This document shows positions 43,507-53,836 of a DNA stretch of 64,000 nucleotides, one piece after another. A program made the position numbers and the translations under genes. Under the pieces are notes generated by a model that saw nothing but the letters and a program-made list of their open reading frames with translations, did not search any database and was not told the DNA's origin. The stretch is from Roseovarius sp. MMSF_3359 (lineage in GTDB: Bacteria > Pseudomonadota > Alphaproteobacteria > Rhodobacterales > Rhodobacteraceae). The stretch covers positions 124,001-188,000 of the forward strand of contig NZ_JASHJC010000006.1 of the NCBI RefSeq assembly GCF_030733385.1, written 5' to 3'. Every line of letters begins with the position of its first letter. Position 1 is the stretch's first letter.

Positions 43507-45096
43507 CTAGTGCCGGAAATGGCGCATGCCGGTCAGGACCACCGCCAGCCCGGCCTCGTCCGCGGCGGCAATCACCTCATCATCGCGCATCGAGCCGCCG
43601 GGATGGATCACTGCCGTTGCCCCCGCCTCTGCCGCGGTCAGCAACCCGTCGGCAAAGGGGAAGAACGCATCCGAGGCCACGACCGATCCTTGCGTCAGCG
43701 GCGCGGGCAGGCCCAATGCGTCGGCCATGTCCTGTGATTTGCGCGCGGCGATCCGGCAGCTGTCCACCCGGCTCATCTGCCCCGCGCCGACGCCAACCGT
43801 GGCGCCATCCTTGACGTAAACGATGGCGTTCGACTTGACGTGTTTCGCCACCTTCCAGGCAAAGAGCATATCTGCCATTTCCTGATCCGTGGGCGCGCGC
43901 TTGGTCACCACCTTCAGATCATCCATGTCGATATGGCCGTTATCCTTGTCCTGCACCAGGTACCCGCCAGACACCTGCCGAAGTGTCATCGCCGCCTCGC
44001 GCGGGTCGGCCCGGCCATCGGTTGTCAGCAGGCGCAGGTTCTTCTTCTTGGCGAAGATCTCCACGGCTTCCGCATCCGCACCGGGGGCGATCACAACTTC
44101 GGTGAAAATCTCGCAGATATCCGCCGCCGTCGCTACATCAAGTGTCTGGTTCAGCGCGATGATTCCCCCGAAGGCCGACGTCCGGTCACAATCAAACGCC
44201 CGACCATAGGCCTCTTTCAGCGTCTCACCACGGGCCACACCGCAGGGGTTGGCGTGTTTGATGATCGCGCAGGCTGGGCCTTGAGCCGGGTCGAACTCGC
44301 TGACCAGTTCGAACGCCGCATCGGTATCGTTGATGTTGTTATAGCTCAATTCCTTGCCCTGCACTTGCGTCGCCGTGGCTACGCCGGGGCGGTTCGAGCC
44401 ATCGGTGTAGAACGCCGCCGCCTGATGCGGGTTCTCGCCATAGCGCAGGGTTTGCGCCAATGTACCGGCTACGGCGCGGCGGCGTGGGGCATCAACCCCG
44501 ATCGCCCCGGCCATCCAGGTCGAGACCGCGGCATCATAAGCCCCGGTGCGGGCATAGGCCGTCTGCGCCAGGTGTTGTCGGAAGGCCAGCGAGGTCTGCC
44601 CCGCATTCGCGTCCAACTCCGCCAGAAGCGGCTCATAGTCCTCGACATCGACCACAACGCCGACAAAGGCATGGTTCTTGGCCGCCGCACGGATCATCGC
44701 GGGGCCACCAATGTCGATATTCTCGATACAGGTGTCATAATCCGCCCCCTTGGCGACGGTTTCCTCGAACGGATAGAGGTTGACCACCAGAAGGTCGATG
44801 GCGCCGATACCGTGCGTGTCCATCGCGGCCACATGATCGTCATTGTCGCGCAGCGCCAGAAGCCCGCCATGCACCATCGGGTGCAGCGTCTTGACCCGGC
44901 CGTCCATCATCTCGGGAAAGCCGGTGACATCCGCCACATCGCGCACCTCAAGCCCCGCCTCGCGCAATGCCTTCGCCGTGCCGCCGGTTGACAAAAGCTC
45001 GACCCCCCGCTCGGCCAGCGCACGGCCCAGCTCGATCAAGCCGGTCTTGTCGGAAACGGAAAGAAGCGCGCGGCGCAGGGGGGCGAGATCGGTCAT
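43507..45096 (-). CDS. purH: Bifunctional AICAR formyltransferase / IMP cyclohydrolase
   Basis: This 529-residue enzyme has an N-terminal IMP cyclohydrolase domain ([45 protein letters not shown]) and a C-terminal formyltransferase domain ([21 protein letters not shown], with His for catalysis). Together they make IMP from AICAR. It heads a gene run with lspA and the DUF3035 gene. Confidence 0.97.
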   Translation of the reverse strand: MTDLAPLRRALLSVSDKTGLIELGRALAERGVELLSTGGTAKALREAGLEVRDVADVTGFPEMMDGRVKTLHPMVHGGLLALRDNDDHVAAMDTHGIGAIDLLVVNLYPFEETVAKGADYDTCIENIDIGGPAMIRAAAKNHAFVGVVVDVEDYEPLLAELDANAGQTSLAFRQHLAQTAYARTGAYDAAVSTWMAGAIGVDAPRRRAVAGTLAQTLRYGENPHQAAAFYTDGSNRPGVATATQVQGKELSYNNINDTDAAFELVSEFDPAQGPACAIIKHANPCGVARGETLKEAYGRAFDCDRTSAFGGIIALNQTLDVATAADICEIFTEVVIAPGADAEAVEIFAKKKNLRLLTTDGRADPREAAMTLRQVSGGYLVQDKDNGHIDMDDLKVVTKRAPTDQEMADMLFAWKVAKHVKSNAIVYVKDGATVGVGAGQMSRVDSCRIAARKSQDMADALGLPAPLTQGSVVASDAFFPFADGLLTAAEAGATAVIHPGGSMRDDEVIAAADEAGLAVVLTGMRHFRH

Positions 45097-45125
45097 GTGG
45101 CAGAAATCCTGTGGTGTCTGAACAG

Positions 45126-45138
45126 TCAGGTGACCTGA
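45126..45138. promoter_or_regulatory. Palindrome upstream of purH
   Basis: TCAGGT-G-ACCTGA is a perfect 6-1-6 repeat 30 bases upstream of purH. Its short arms could occur by chance. The rest of the 244-base gap to the heparinase-like gene shows no gene. Confidence 0.3.
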
Positions 45139-45340
45139 TAGAAGCTATACGCGGGGCATACAACATGAGACAGCCGCGGCTTTTTCGCATTTGCTAGATA
45201 TTTCGAAGGCGCTTGGCTTATTGCCTATATCAGTCAGGAACGAATTGATCCGCCTTGAGGTCAAAACGGGTATTGCAGGTTTCGCCACGCGCGGCTTCGT
45301 AACTCTATCGTCCAACGTTAGCTTCGTCCGCGTGGCGACT

Positions 45341-47086
45341 TCACGCGTCGGCCACCGGTTCCAACGCATCCTGTTTCAGATCGCGAATACTGATCGGCGT
45401 GTCCTGTGCCTTCGACAGGGACCACCTGATGCGGCTTGCATGTTCCATGGCGGCCCCGGACAGGACAACCTGCTTGGTTGCGCGCGGTTTGAGACGGGTT
45501 TTTTCCAGGTAGACGCTCACGTCCAGGGACAGTTTCATCGGCCCATCAATCCGGAAAATCCACATCTCGCCGGACTTGAGCGCCATCGACACTGCCCGAC
45601 CGCCCAGATCGACCGCCGCATCGACATCCGGATGCAGGTGAAAGCGGATATCATAGGGAATACCCTGTAGCCCACGCGATTCCATGGCCTTGTCGAACTG
45701 CGCCTGCTGTGTCTCGTTGAGCGCAATCAGCATATCCTCGCCGGCGATGCCGCGGCCATCAAACGTCATCTCGATCTTGCGCACATGGGTCAGGCCGAAC
45801 GTGGCCGCATACCCGTCATGCGCCCCCTCGAAACGGATGCCATCGGGTGCTTGGCTCATCTGCACGGGCACATCCTTGGGGGCTTCGGTCAGCCATTCCT
45901 TGCTCAGGCTTCCGGTGCCCAACCGGGCGCTGGACCGCCCCGACAGCACCAAGGTCGAGTGCGATGGCGTGGCCCGCCCGGCGCGCCGCCAATCCCGTCC
46001 AAAACTCGCGCCTGAGCCGCAATTCACGATCAGCGGCCGCCGCCCCGAAGTCAGCTCGAACGCCAATGTGGACGCATGGCCATTGGCCGAGGCCTTGCTT
46101 GCCGGTGGTGGGGCCGCGTCGACAATCACGCTGGTACGCCCCGCGCTCAACCGTGCATAGCCCATAGACAATCCGTCGGGTTGCCGCGTCTTGATCCCGC
46201 TTGCGGCCAATGCGTTGTCAAGCCGCCCCTCAAGCCCCCGGCCACCACCATGGAACCGTGCCAAACCGCCATCGGAATGGCGCAGGGTCCGCAGCGTGGG
46301 AGCAATACGTTCGATTGCCTGCCAGTGCTCCTTGCCCGGGGTGCGCCCGGTTTCCGTCAATGCGACCGCCGCCCAGTTGAGCAGGGTGAAAACTTCAAGC
46401 AGATCCTCGGGGTTGCGCGTGGGCAGCCCGCCCTCGGTGCCGATCTGTGTTTCGCATTCCTGGGCCAGCGCCTTGATCGCAGGCTCCACATGGGCCTCCA
46501 TCCCTTCCAGTGACAGCCCGGCATAGATCAGGCCGGTCAGCGCCTCGAACCGCGCCAGCCCGGGGCGCGAGGCGCGCCAGCGGCGGCCCAGAAAGATCGT
46601 CTGCTGCGCGAGTGAGCGATAGAATGGTCCCGTCACCGACGCATCATTGCGCCCCAACATGACAAAGAGCGCATGGTTGATCCAACGGATCAGGCGCCGA
46701 CCCGTCAGCTCGGGCGTCCAGCCGGGGCCACGGCCATTGCCATAGCGGTCGATCCAGTCACTGAGCCAATCTTGTGCGCGCTGCCGGGCGGGCGCATCCC
46801 CCGCGGCGGCCAGATCATCAAGCCAGACAAACCCGTGCAACTCTTCGGTAAATCCGGGGTCCGGCTCGGGCAGATCCCAGATGCTTGTGTCCGGCTGTTG
46901 CACCAGATGCCCGGCGAAAACGAAATTCCCTGCTGAAAGCTGCCGCCCCCGGGCGAAACTCCCGATGGTGCGTGGCTCGGGTTGCTGGACAAAGGCGGTT
47001 GCCGGACGGGTGCGCGCCGCGCGCAGCGCCTGCACACGGTCCATCATCCGCGTCCACTGGAGCGTCAGGTTTTCCGAATTGAACAT
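45341..47086 (-). CDS. Heparinase II/III family protein
   Basis: This 581-residue protein has an alpha-helical toroid N-terminal half (WLSDWIDRYG, GRRLIRWINHALFV) and a beta-sandwich half. A Ser/Thr-rich region with NCGSGASFGRDWRRAGRATPSHSTLVL is the typical start of the C-terminal domain, where heparinase-like enzymes hold catalytic Tyr/His. It may act on a uronate-containing polysaccharide. It lies between purH and an rRNA methyltransferase, a common Rhodobacterales order. Confidence 0.85.
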   Translation of the reverse strand: MFNSENLTLQWTRMMDRVQALRAARTRPATAFVQQPEPRTIGSFARGRQLSAGNFVFAGHLVQQPDTSIWDLPEPDPGFTEELHGFVWLDDLAAAGDAPARQRAQDWLSDWIDRYGNGRGPGWTPELTGRRLIRWINHALFVMLGRNDASVTGPFYRSLAQQTIFLGRRWRASRPGLARFEALTGLIYAGLSLEGMEAHVEPAIKALAQECETQIGTEGGLPTRNPEDLLEVFTLLNWAAVALTETGRTPGKEHWQAIERIAPTLRTLRHSDGGLARFHGGGRGLEGRLDNALAASGIKTRQPDGLSMGYARLSAGRTSVIVDAAPPPASKASANGHASTLAFELTSGRRPLIVNCGSGASFGRDWRRAGRATPSHSTLVLSGRSSARLGTGSLSKEWLTEAPKDVPVQMSQAPDGIRFEGAHDGYAATFGLTHVRKIEMTFDGRGIAGEDMLIALNETQQAQFDKAMESRGLQGIPYDIRFHLHPDVDAAVDLGGRAVSMALKSGEMWIFRIDGPMKLSLDVSVYLEKTRLKPRATKQVVLSGAAMEHASRIRWSLSKAQDTPISIRDLKQDALEPVADA

Positions 47087-47186
47087 TGCCTTGCCTCAAA
47101 ACGCTCTTTCCGGCGCTATGATCGGCAGTATAACGCCTGTCGGGCATACGTCACGTAAAGATTACGGCAAAATCGGTGATCGGCGC

Positions 47187-48452
47187 TTAGCGGCGCAGGC
47201 AAGCGATGTAAAAGCCGTCCATGCCACCCTTTTCGGCCCAGTAATCCGGCCGCAGGCGCAAGCCGCCCTCCTCGGTGACCCAGGCCGGGTCGACCCCGGG
47301 AAGAGACAGGGCAGCGGGGTCGGTCTTGAGGCCGTCATGACGCAATAGCGCCTCATCCACCTGGCATTCCCCCTCATCGGGCAGCAGCGAGCAGGTGCAA
47401 TAGACCAGCCGCCCCCCGGGCTTCAGCAGGCCAAGCGCTTGGTCGATCATTTGCGCCTGAAGCGCGATCAATTCGCCGAAATCGGATCCGTCCTTGGCAT
47501 GGGGCAGGTCCGGGTGGCGGCGGATTGTGCCGGTCGCCGAGCAGGGCGCATCGAGCAGGATCGCGTCATACTGCCCCTCGTGCTGTAGCGCATCGCCCAC
47601 AACGATGCTGGCGCGCAAACCGGTGCGGGTCAGGTTCTCCTGGACCCGCTGCATCCGGCGTTCCGAGATATCAAGCGCCGTCACCTCGGCTCCGGCGGCG
47701 GCCAGTTGCAGCGTCTTGCCCCCCGGCGCGGCGCAGAGATCAAGGATTGCCTGGCCCTTTTGCGGCGCAAGTACCTTGACGGGCAGCGCGGCGGCGGCGT
47801 CCTGCACCCACCAGGCGCCTTCGTCAAAGCCCGGCAGGGTCGAAACCTGGCCGGCATCGGCCAGCCGGATCGTGCCGGTCGGCAGGAGCGCACCGCCTAG
47901 CTTGTCGGCCCAGCCTTCCGCGTCCGATCGTGCGGTGATGTCCAACGGCGCGCCGGCGAAATGCACCTTTTCCATCTGGTTGACGGGGTTCGCTCCCCAG
48001 GCGGCCACGAGCGGTTCGCGTAGCCACCCGGGCAGGCGCGGCAGGCGCAAATCGTTCCACGGCTTGCCCGCATCACCCGCCATCTTGCGCAGGACGGCGT
48101 TGACCAGTCCCTTGAGCTTGGCGTGGCGGCGGTCATTGCCCAGCAGACCGACCAGTTCATGCACTACCCCATGCGCATCCCCGCCCATGCAGAGTTCGAC
48201 CGTGCCGAGGCGCAGGATATTGCGGACATGAAGCGCGGGCGGTTTGCGCACCTGACGGCTGAGCAGCCGGTCGGCCCGGTCAAGGCTGCGCAGCGTGTCG
48301 TTGGCCAGCCGCTGCGCCCGGGCCCGGTCCGGCGGTGACAGGCGGTCGAGCTTGCCGCTGGCCACGAGGTCGGACATCAGCCGCCCTTCGCCCAGAACCT
48401 GATCCAACAGGAAAACCGCCGAGCGGCGAGCGGTGTATTGGGGCGTGGACAT
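47187..48452 (-). CDS. rsmB: 16S rRNA m5C methyltransferase (RsmB/NOL1 type)
   Basis: The 421-residue protein has a NusB-like N-terminal domain (RRSAVFLLDQVLGEGRLMSDL) and a Rossmann methyltransferase domain with LDLCAAPGGKTLQLAAAG, the catalytic LDAPCSATGTIRRHPD and YCTCSLLPDEGECQVD. It modifies C967 in E. coli 16S rRNA. Start ATG 48452 avoids a 16-residue upstream extension. Orientation is opposite to SdhAF4. Confidence 0.92.
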   Translation of the reverse strand: MSTPQYTARRSAVFLLDQVLGEGRLMSDLVASGKLDRLSPPDRARAQRLANDTLRSLDRADRLLSRQVRKPPALHVRNILRLGTVELCMGGDAHGVVHELVGLLGNDRRHAKLKGLVNAVLRKMAGDAGKPWNDLRLPRLPGWLREPLVAAWGANPVNQMEKVHFAGAPLDITARSDAEGWADKLGGALLPTGTIRLADAGQVSTLPGFDEGAWWVQDAAAALPVKVLAPQKGQAILDLCAAPGGKTLQLAAAGAEVTALDISERRMQRVQENLTRTGLRASIVVGDALQHEGQYDAILLDAPCSATGTIRRHPDLPHAKDGSDFGELIALQAQMIDQALGLLKPGGRLVYCTCSLLPDEGECQVDEALLRHDGLKTDPAALSLPGVDPAWVTEEGGLRLRPDYWAEKGGMDGFYIACLRR

Positions 48453-48521
48453 GGGTATTTTCCTTGGCGACAAGCTGCGCGCGGCATATATCAAGCGCAT
48501 CCGACCAAAGGAAGCCCGACG

Positions 48522-48698
48522 ATGAGCGACAACGCCCGAGATCTGCCACCCGAAGCCATCCGCGCTCTTGCCGAAGCCGAGGAACGCCGCAGGAACGCGG
48601 AAAAACTCGAACTGCCCAAGGAACTGGGCGGGCGCAAGGGGCCGGAACCGGTGCGGTATGGCGATTGGGAAAAGAAGGGCATCGCCATTGATTTTTGA
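48522..48698 (+). CDS. DUF1674 / succinate dehydrogenase assembly factor 4
   Basis: This 58-residue protein ends with the conserved tail of SdhAF4/DUF1674: KELGGRKGPEPVRYGDWEKKGIAIDF. The N-terminus is helical and charged. It helps mature the flavin subunit of succinate dehydrogenase. ATG 48522 is preceded by AAAGGAAG. It diverges from rsmB. Confidence 0.88.
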   Translation: MSDNARDLPPEAIRALAEAEERRRNAEKLELPKELGGRKGPEPVRYGDWEKKGIAIDF

Positions 48699-48834
48699 CG
48701 TGTTTGTCTGCCTTGGAGGGGCTCAGGTTTCTTCAATGGGCAGGAGCGCACCCGGAAAGCGCCAAGTTTAGCACAGTGATATCAGAGGACGGCCAAGAGC
48801 AGTTTTGCGCATCGGGAACCTGTCACCGAACCCC

Positions 48835-49500
48835 TCACACATCTCCGGCCTCTGATCTATAGAACTCGGCGCCCCATCCGATGTCTTTTCGCATGATCGC
48901 GCCGAAATCCGAGACGTGTCCGTGCCGGATCGCGTCGAGAAGCTGTTTGTGCCCGAGGTTCCAATCGAGGTTCGCGACGTCGGATTTTTCGAAACCCTGA
49001 TACAGCGACGGGCCGGATTTCATCCAGAGCTGCTCGATCATTGCGACCATGTCAGGGTTGTCCGCTTTCCTGTAGAGCAGGAAATGAAAGCGGTAGTTGT
49101 CGGCCATGTAGGCGCGGAAATCCCGCAGTTTGAGATGTGCATCCATGCGCTCGCACAGCGCGCTGAGTTCATCCAGCATGTCAGGTGTCATCGCGCGATG
49201 AGCCGCCTCGACCGCAGCACTTTCCAGGAGCGCGCGCAGGTCGAACAGATCGGCCGCGCGCTTGTCGCTCAATCGCGGGACGTTGAATGCTTTGGCGGCG
49301 GCGCTTTCGATTGCATGCTCGGACGCCAGACGCTTCAACGCCTCGCGCACCGGCATCGGACTCGTCCCGAATTCCACCGCGAGTTTGCGCATGGATAGGC
49401 GGTCACCGGGTCGATAATAGCCTAGGATCAAACGGTTTTTCAGTTCCGCATAGATACCATCGGACAGCGAGGTTTCTTTTTGAATAATAGCGCCATTCAT
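48835..49500 (-). CDS. GntR family regulator with FCD domain
   Basis: This 221-residue protein has a GntR winged helix (GIYAELKNRLILGYYRPGDRLSMRKLAVEFGTSPMPVREALKRLASEHAI) and a C-terminal FCD effector domain. It starts at ATG 49500; an upstream extension has no ribosome site. It is upstream of the family-5 binding protein on the same strand's far side and is the likely regulator of this catabolic region. Its operator may be the AAACCA-N11-TGGTTT repeat at 52613-52635. Confidence 0.9.
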   Translation of the reverse strand: MNGAIIQKETSLSDGIYAELKNRLILGYYRPGDRLSMRKLAVEFGTSPMPVREALKRLASEHAIESAAAKAFNVPRLSDKRAADLFDLRALLESAAVEAAHRAMTPDMLDELSALCERMDAHLKLRDFRAYMADNYRFHFLLYRKADNPDMVAMIEQLWMKSGPSLYQGFEKSDVANLDWNLGHKQLLDAIRHGHVSDFGAIMRKDIGWGAEFYRSEAGDV

Positions 49501-49574
49501 GCCGGCAATCTGGCATGAATGGCTTTCGCAAAGCAACTCGGCTTGAGGGGTGGCATCAAGCCCGCTCACGGTGT

Positions 49575-51188
49575 TCAGCCCTTGAACCACCAGCGTTGAT
49601 AGGCGCGGGCGCCGTCCAGTTCCCAGGTGCTTCCAACATTTTCGGGATGGGCCACGGTGTCCTGATGGGCATAGACGTAATTCGTGAACATGGGCAGGAT
49701 CGTGCCCCCATCATCGCGGGCGATCAGGCTCATCTCGCGGTACATCTCCGCGCGCTTCGTGTCGTCAAGTTCAGCCTTGGCTTGCAGGAGAAGCTCGTCA
49801 AAGCGTTCGTTGCTCCAAAACGCCTCGGACCAGCTTGCCCCTGTCTTGTAGGCGAGCGTGAACATCGTGTCGGGCGTCGGACGTGCCCCCCACTTGGAGA
49901 AAATGAACGGCTTCTTCAGCCAGACATCCGCCCAGTACCCATCGCCGGGTTCGCGGATCGGCTTGATGTTGATGTTTGCCGCCTTGGCCTGTTCGGAGAA
50001 GAGCGTCACGAAGTCCACCGCGCCCGGCATGATCGAATCCGATGCCGACATGTCCAGGCTGAGGCTGTCCATGCCTGCCTGTTTCAGATGCCATTTCGCC
50101 TTGTCTGGATCATGGGTGCGCTGCGGAATATCGTCGGGATAGTAGGGCATGTTGGGCGAGATGTGGAAGTCATTGCCCGGCGTGGCCGTACCGAAAACGA
50201 TCTTTTCGATAAGCTCGTCGCGGTTGATGGCCAGCTTGAGCGCCATGCGCACATCATTGTTGTCAAAAGGCGCCTGCGTCACATGCATGGGCAAGGTTAC
50301 GGCGGAGCCGGACGGCAGGTTCAAGATCGAAATCCCTGCGCGTCGTTCCAGCAAGGCGAGCGTTTTCAGGTCAACCGAACTGACAGCATCGACATCGCCT
50401 GAGACCAGTGCGGTTTGGCGGGCGTTCGGGTCGTTGATGGCGATGAGTTCGATCGAATCGAAGTACCCTCCGTCGCGGTGCCATCCCTCGTGCTTGGTCA
50501 GCTTGGCGCTTACCCCGGCATTGAAGTTGTCGACCTTGTAGGGGCCAGATCCCATACCACCGGCCCAATCGGCCTTGCCGTCGGCATCGGCCGGGACCAT
50601 CGCGATGTGATAATCCGTCATGATATAGGGCAGATCGGCAAGGCCGGTGTCCAGTTCGATCACCACGGTATGATCGCCGTCCGCGCGTACATCCGTCACA
50701 TTCGCAAGCAGGGATTTCGCCGCCGACGCCGATTCTTCGCCAAGGTGATGGCGCAGCGATGCGAGCACGTCATTGGAGGTGACGGGGCGCCCATCATGGA
50801 ACGTCGCATTCTTGTTCAACTCGAAGGTCCAGACCTTGGCGTCGGGAGACGCCGTCCAGCTATCGGCCAGATCCGGGCCGAGCGTGCCGTCGGGATTGAC
50901 CTCGGTCAGATAGCTGCGCGAGGCATGGGCCAATTGGATCATGAAGACCGAAAGATATTGCCCGGGGTCCATCGTGTCGGTGGTGTTGGCGTCGTGGATG
51001 GCGACCCGGAAATTTCCGCCTTGCGAAGGGGTCATTGCCGACACCTCGTTCGTCCAAAGCGTTGCCGCCGCCGCGGCGGTCAGGCCGGTGGCCGTTGCGT
51101 TCTGCATGAAATGGCGGCGGGTTATGCCACGCTGTCGCCCGGCCGCAACGATGCGGTCGAGTATCAGATTGCTGTCGTCGTTTTTCAT
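49575..51188 (-). CDS. ABC transporter substrate-binding protein, family 5 (oligopeptide type)
   Basis: This 537-residue protein has a Tat-type signal (RRHFMQNATATGLTAAAA) and the family-5 fold (NVRADGDHTVVIELD, NPNARQTALVSGDVDAV, FDNNDVRMALKLAINRDEL). GGGGAG precedes the ATG. No permease or ATPase genes lie nearby, so it is an orphan receptor or relies on distant subunits. It probably binds a peptide or small amine. Confidence 0.88.
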   Translation of the reverse strand: MKNDDSNLILDRIVAAGRQRGITRRHFMQNATATGLTAAAAATLWTNEVSAMTPSQGGNFRVAIHDANTTDTMDPGQYLSVFMIQLAHASRSYLTEVNPDGTLGPDLADSWTASPDAKVWTFELNKNATFHDGRPVTSNDVLASLRHHLGEESASAAKSLLANVTDVRADGDHTVVIELDTGLADLPYIMTDYHIAMVPADADGKADWAGGMGSGPYKVDNFNAGVSAKLTKHEGWHRDGGYFDSIELIAINDPNARQTALVSGDVDAVSSVDLKTLALLERRAGISILNLPSGSAVTLPMHVTQAPFDNNDVRMALKLAINRDELIEKIVFGTATPGNDFHISPNMPYYPDDIPQRTHDPDKAKWHLKQAGMDSLSLDMSASDSIMPGAVDFVTLFSEQAKAANINIKPIREPGDGYWADVWLKKPFIFSKWGARPTPDTMFTLAYKTGASWSEAFWSNERFDELLLQAKAELDDTKRAEMYREMSLIARDDGGTILPMFTNYVYAHQDTVAHPENVGSTWELDGARAYQRWWFKG

Positions 51189-51309
51189 TTTTCTACTCCC
51201 CTGTTGGTTGATTGCGGACCATTAAGAAATGCTCACGCCGGTTCTCTTGTCGATTTTTCGCCATGCTGAACCGTCTCATGGCGATTACTTGGTAGAGGCA
51301 GCGCCCGGT

Positions 51310-52440
51310 TCAGACCGTCAGCAAGCGTGCCATATATTTCGTGAAGTCCCAGATCGTCCCCTCATAATCATCCGGCGCCAGAGGTCCGCCATCAAAGGTG
51401 CGGGTCTTCATCGTCTCCTGCAGAATTTCGAGTTTTTCGCGGTCCTCGACATTGAATGACCTGCAGAGATCAACGTAATCCCTGACAGCCTGCGACTCGG
51501 GATCATCCTCGATCCCCGTGACGCCCCAGCGGATGCGGACTTTGTCCGGGCCATTCGGGCGGAGGCACATGAACAGCGTGAAATTCGTTGCCATGCCGAC
51601 GACGAGGTTCGGAAACACCCCATACATCGGTGAGTTGGTGGTTTCGTCCTCGGTCAGATCCGGATGGAATGGGCCGCGTGGTGGGTAGTCGGGATCGTAA
51701 TAGGCGTGATATCCCGTCCAGGCATCACCCGACACCATTTTTCGGCACAACCGGGTTGGCGTGATCTTGTGCAAGGTCTTCAGATGCGTCGCGCTCAGGT
51801 GGTAGCCTTCCATGAAATTCTCGAAAAGCGCCTTCCAGTTGCAGGCCCACTCATCCTCTTCCATGAACACCAGGAAACGCTCGTCTTGGTGGTAGTTCCT
51901 GATGACGTTCTGCAGACCGCCAAGCCGGGGCGTAAGGGGCTCGGCCTGACCGTCGAGATTAACAAAGATCCACCCGTTCCAGATTTCAGATGAAAACTCA
52001 GGCAGACCGCATTTCTTTTGATCGAATGCAGCCCGTTTCTTCATCAGTGGCGCCGCGACAAGCGCGCCTGTCGTGTCATAGTTCCAGGTGTGATACTGGC
52101 AGATGAACTTGCGCGCATTCCCCGACCCTTCGGCGACACGGTTGCCCCTGTGGCGGCAGACATTGGACAGCACCCGGACGGTCCCATCGCGATCGCGCAC
52201 GACCAGCAATTGTTCACCAACCATCTCCGTGGTGAAGAAGTCGCCGGGATTTCGGACCTCTCCGATATGTCCCACGCAGAGCCATTCCTTGCGCAACACC
52301 GCGTCGATCTCGACTTCAAGAAAGGCGGCGGAGGTGTAGAATTCCGCGGGCATTGCCAGGGCCTCGTCGTCCGGCAGACTTGCCCGAAACGCGAGAGCTT
52401 CACGAATTTTGTTGGTGTTGCCGCTGGCGTTGTCCAGCAT
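51310..52440 (-). CDS. Rieske non-haem iron oxygenase alpha subunit
   Basis: This 376-residue oxygenase has a Rieske 2Fe-2S centre (C95-R-H97 and C114-Q-Y-H117) and a catalytic domain with H214 and H219 in ENFMEGYHLSATHL. It resembles the alpha subunits that demethylate quaternary amines (carnitine, betaines, stachydrine). No reductase gene is nearby. GGAAGG precedes the ATG. It diverges from the second Rieske gene across 358 bases. Confidence 0.88.
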   Translation of the reverse strand: MLDNASGNTNKIREALAFRASLPDDEALAMPAEFYTSAAFLEVEIDAVLRKEWLCVGHIGEVRNPGDFFTTEMVGEQLLVVRDRDGTVRVLSNVCRHRGNRVAEGSGNARKFICQYHTWNYDTTGALVAAPLMKKRAAFDQKKCGLPEFSSEIWNGWIFVNLDGQAEPLTPRLGGLQNVIRNYHQDERFLVFMEEDEWACNWKALFENFMEGYHLSATHLKTLHKITPTRLCRKMVSGDAWTGYHAYYDPDYPPRGPFHPDLTEDETTNSPMYGVFPNLVVGMATNFTLFMCLRPNGPDKVRIRWGVTGIEDDPESQAVRDYVDLCRSFNVEDREKLEILQETMKTRTFDGGPLAPDDYEGTIWDFTKYMARLLTV

Positions 52441-52612
52441 GAAAGCCTTCCGGTGTGGTTTTGAGCAAGTCTCTAACTGAGATCACGGTTTAAGATTCGT
52501 TTCAAGTAGATGTTTAGCGGGGTTGCATGATCCGGCGCAGAAAGGAATCCGAATCCATCCACGCCTTTTGCTGGCAGGTTTCAGCAGGCTCTAAAGCAAG
52601 TTTTTTGATGAA

Positions 52613-52635
52613 AAACCAAGTATAGTGAGTGGTTT
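52613..52635. promoter_or_regulatory. Inverted repeat in the Rieske divergent promoter
   Basis: AAACCA-N11-TGGTTT lies in the 358-base gap between the two Rieske genes (52441-52798). It is a candidate operator for the GntR regulator. No other gene was seen in the gap, which is AT-richer than its surroundings. Confidence 0.45.
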
Positions 52636-52798
52636 GGAACTTTAATTCTCTGATCTTCGACACGATGTCGCTCGGTCAATTTGCACGCTGGGGATTGATT
52701 TTATCTCCCAGTAGAAATAACCGTGATCGCAGTTTTAGATAGTGACCGTGCGAAAATAAGTGCGTTGGGCCACGATCCCGATCGTTCATGGAGGGGAC

Positions 52799-53836
52799 AT
52801 GTTTCTCAAAAACACCTGGTATGTCGCTGAGTGGTCCGATGAAATCGGCGATGAGTTGCAGGAAGTTGTTCTGCTGGAGGAAAGCATCTGCATGTTCCGT
52901 GACAGCACGGGCGCGGTGGTGGCATTGGAAAACGCCTGCCCGCATCGCAAGCTGCCGCTGACCAAAGGCCGGCGCAAGGGCGACACCGTCGAATGCGGCT
53001 ATCACGGGCTGACGTTCAATTGCACCGGCCAATGTGTCCGCGCACCGGGCAAGGGCGGCATCCCGTCCAATGCCAAGGTACATGCCTATCCCTGCGAGGA
53101 ACGGTACGGTCTTGTCTGGATCTGGATGGGCAATCCGGCGTTGGCGAATGTGGACGAGATCTTCGAGATCGAAAATTACGGCAACCCCGAATGGGGTCTC
53201 AACCGCGGCAAGGCGTTGGAGATTGATTGCAATTACCTGTACGTGACCGACAACCTTCTTGATCCGACCCATGTCGCCTGGGTGCATCAGTCGTCGTTCG
53301 GGCAGGCGGCAACCGAGGACACGCCCCTGCGGATCACCAAAGGCGAGGATGGTGTTACGGTCTGGCGGTGGATGATGGATGTTGAACCGGCACCGTTCTA
53401 TAAAAAGATCGTAGAGTTTGACGGCAATTGCGACCGGTTGCAGCATTACGAAGTACGATATCCCTGCCATGCGATTATCCGGGCGGTGTTTACGCCCGCA
53501 GGTACCGGTGGGGAGGGTGGCCCCCTGCACGACAAGACCTTTATCATGGACAGCTACAACTTCATGACGCCGGAAACCGAAAGCCGCACGCGCTATTATT
53601 GGTTTCAACTGCGTAACCTGCGGCCGGATGATGAGGATTTGTCACGGATGATGAGCGATGACGTCAAACACGCCTTTGAAGAGGACCGCGACGTGCTCAA
53701 CGAGGTACAGAAGGGCATGACGACCAAGAAGACAGCGCATATCGACCTGCCGATCGACGGCGGACAATTGCGGTTCCGGCGGCAACTCGAAGTGTTGATC
53801 GAGCAGGAACGCACGGCCGACGCCGCCCTGGCCTGA
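52799..53836 (+). CDS. Rieske oxygenase, vanillate demethylase (VanA)-like
   Basis: This 345-residue single-component-like oxygenase has a Rieske centre (C47-P-H49, C66-G-Y-H69) and a mononuclear iron site with H158 and H163 in DNLLDPTHVAWVHQSSFG. The layout is that of VanA and other O-/N-demethylases. GAGGGG precedes ATG 52799. It overlaps the M20 gene by one base, so the two are cotranscribed. Substrate unknown. Confidence 0.88.
   Translation: MFLKNTWYVAEWSDEIGDELQEVVLLEESICMFRDSTGAVVALENACPHRKLPLTKGRRKGDTVECGYHGLTFNCTGQCVRAPGKGGIPSNAKVHAYPCEERYGLVWIWMGNPALANVDEIFEIENYGNPEWGLNRGKALEIDCNYLYVTDNLLDPTHVAWVHQSSFGQAATEDTPLRITKGEDGVTVWRWMMDVEPAPFYKKIVEFDGNCDRLQHYEVRYPCHAIIRAVFTPAGTGGEGGPLHDKTFIMDSYNFMTPETESRTRYYWFQLRNLRPDDEDLSRMMSDDVKHAFEEDRDVLNEVQKGMTTKKTAHIDLPIDGGQLRFRRQLEVLIEQERTADAALA

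Noticed and set aside
45145..45369. 74-residue frame between purH and the heparinase-like gene
   Set aside because: No ribosome site and no motif; it overlaps the end of the heparinase gene in another frame.
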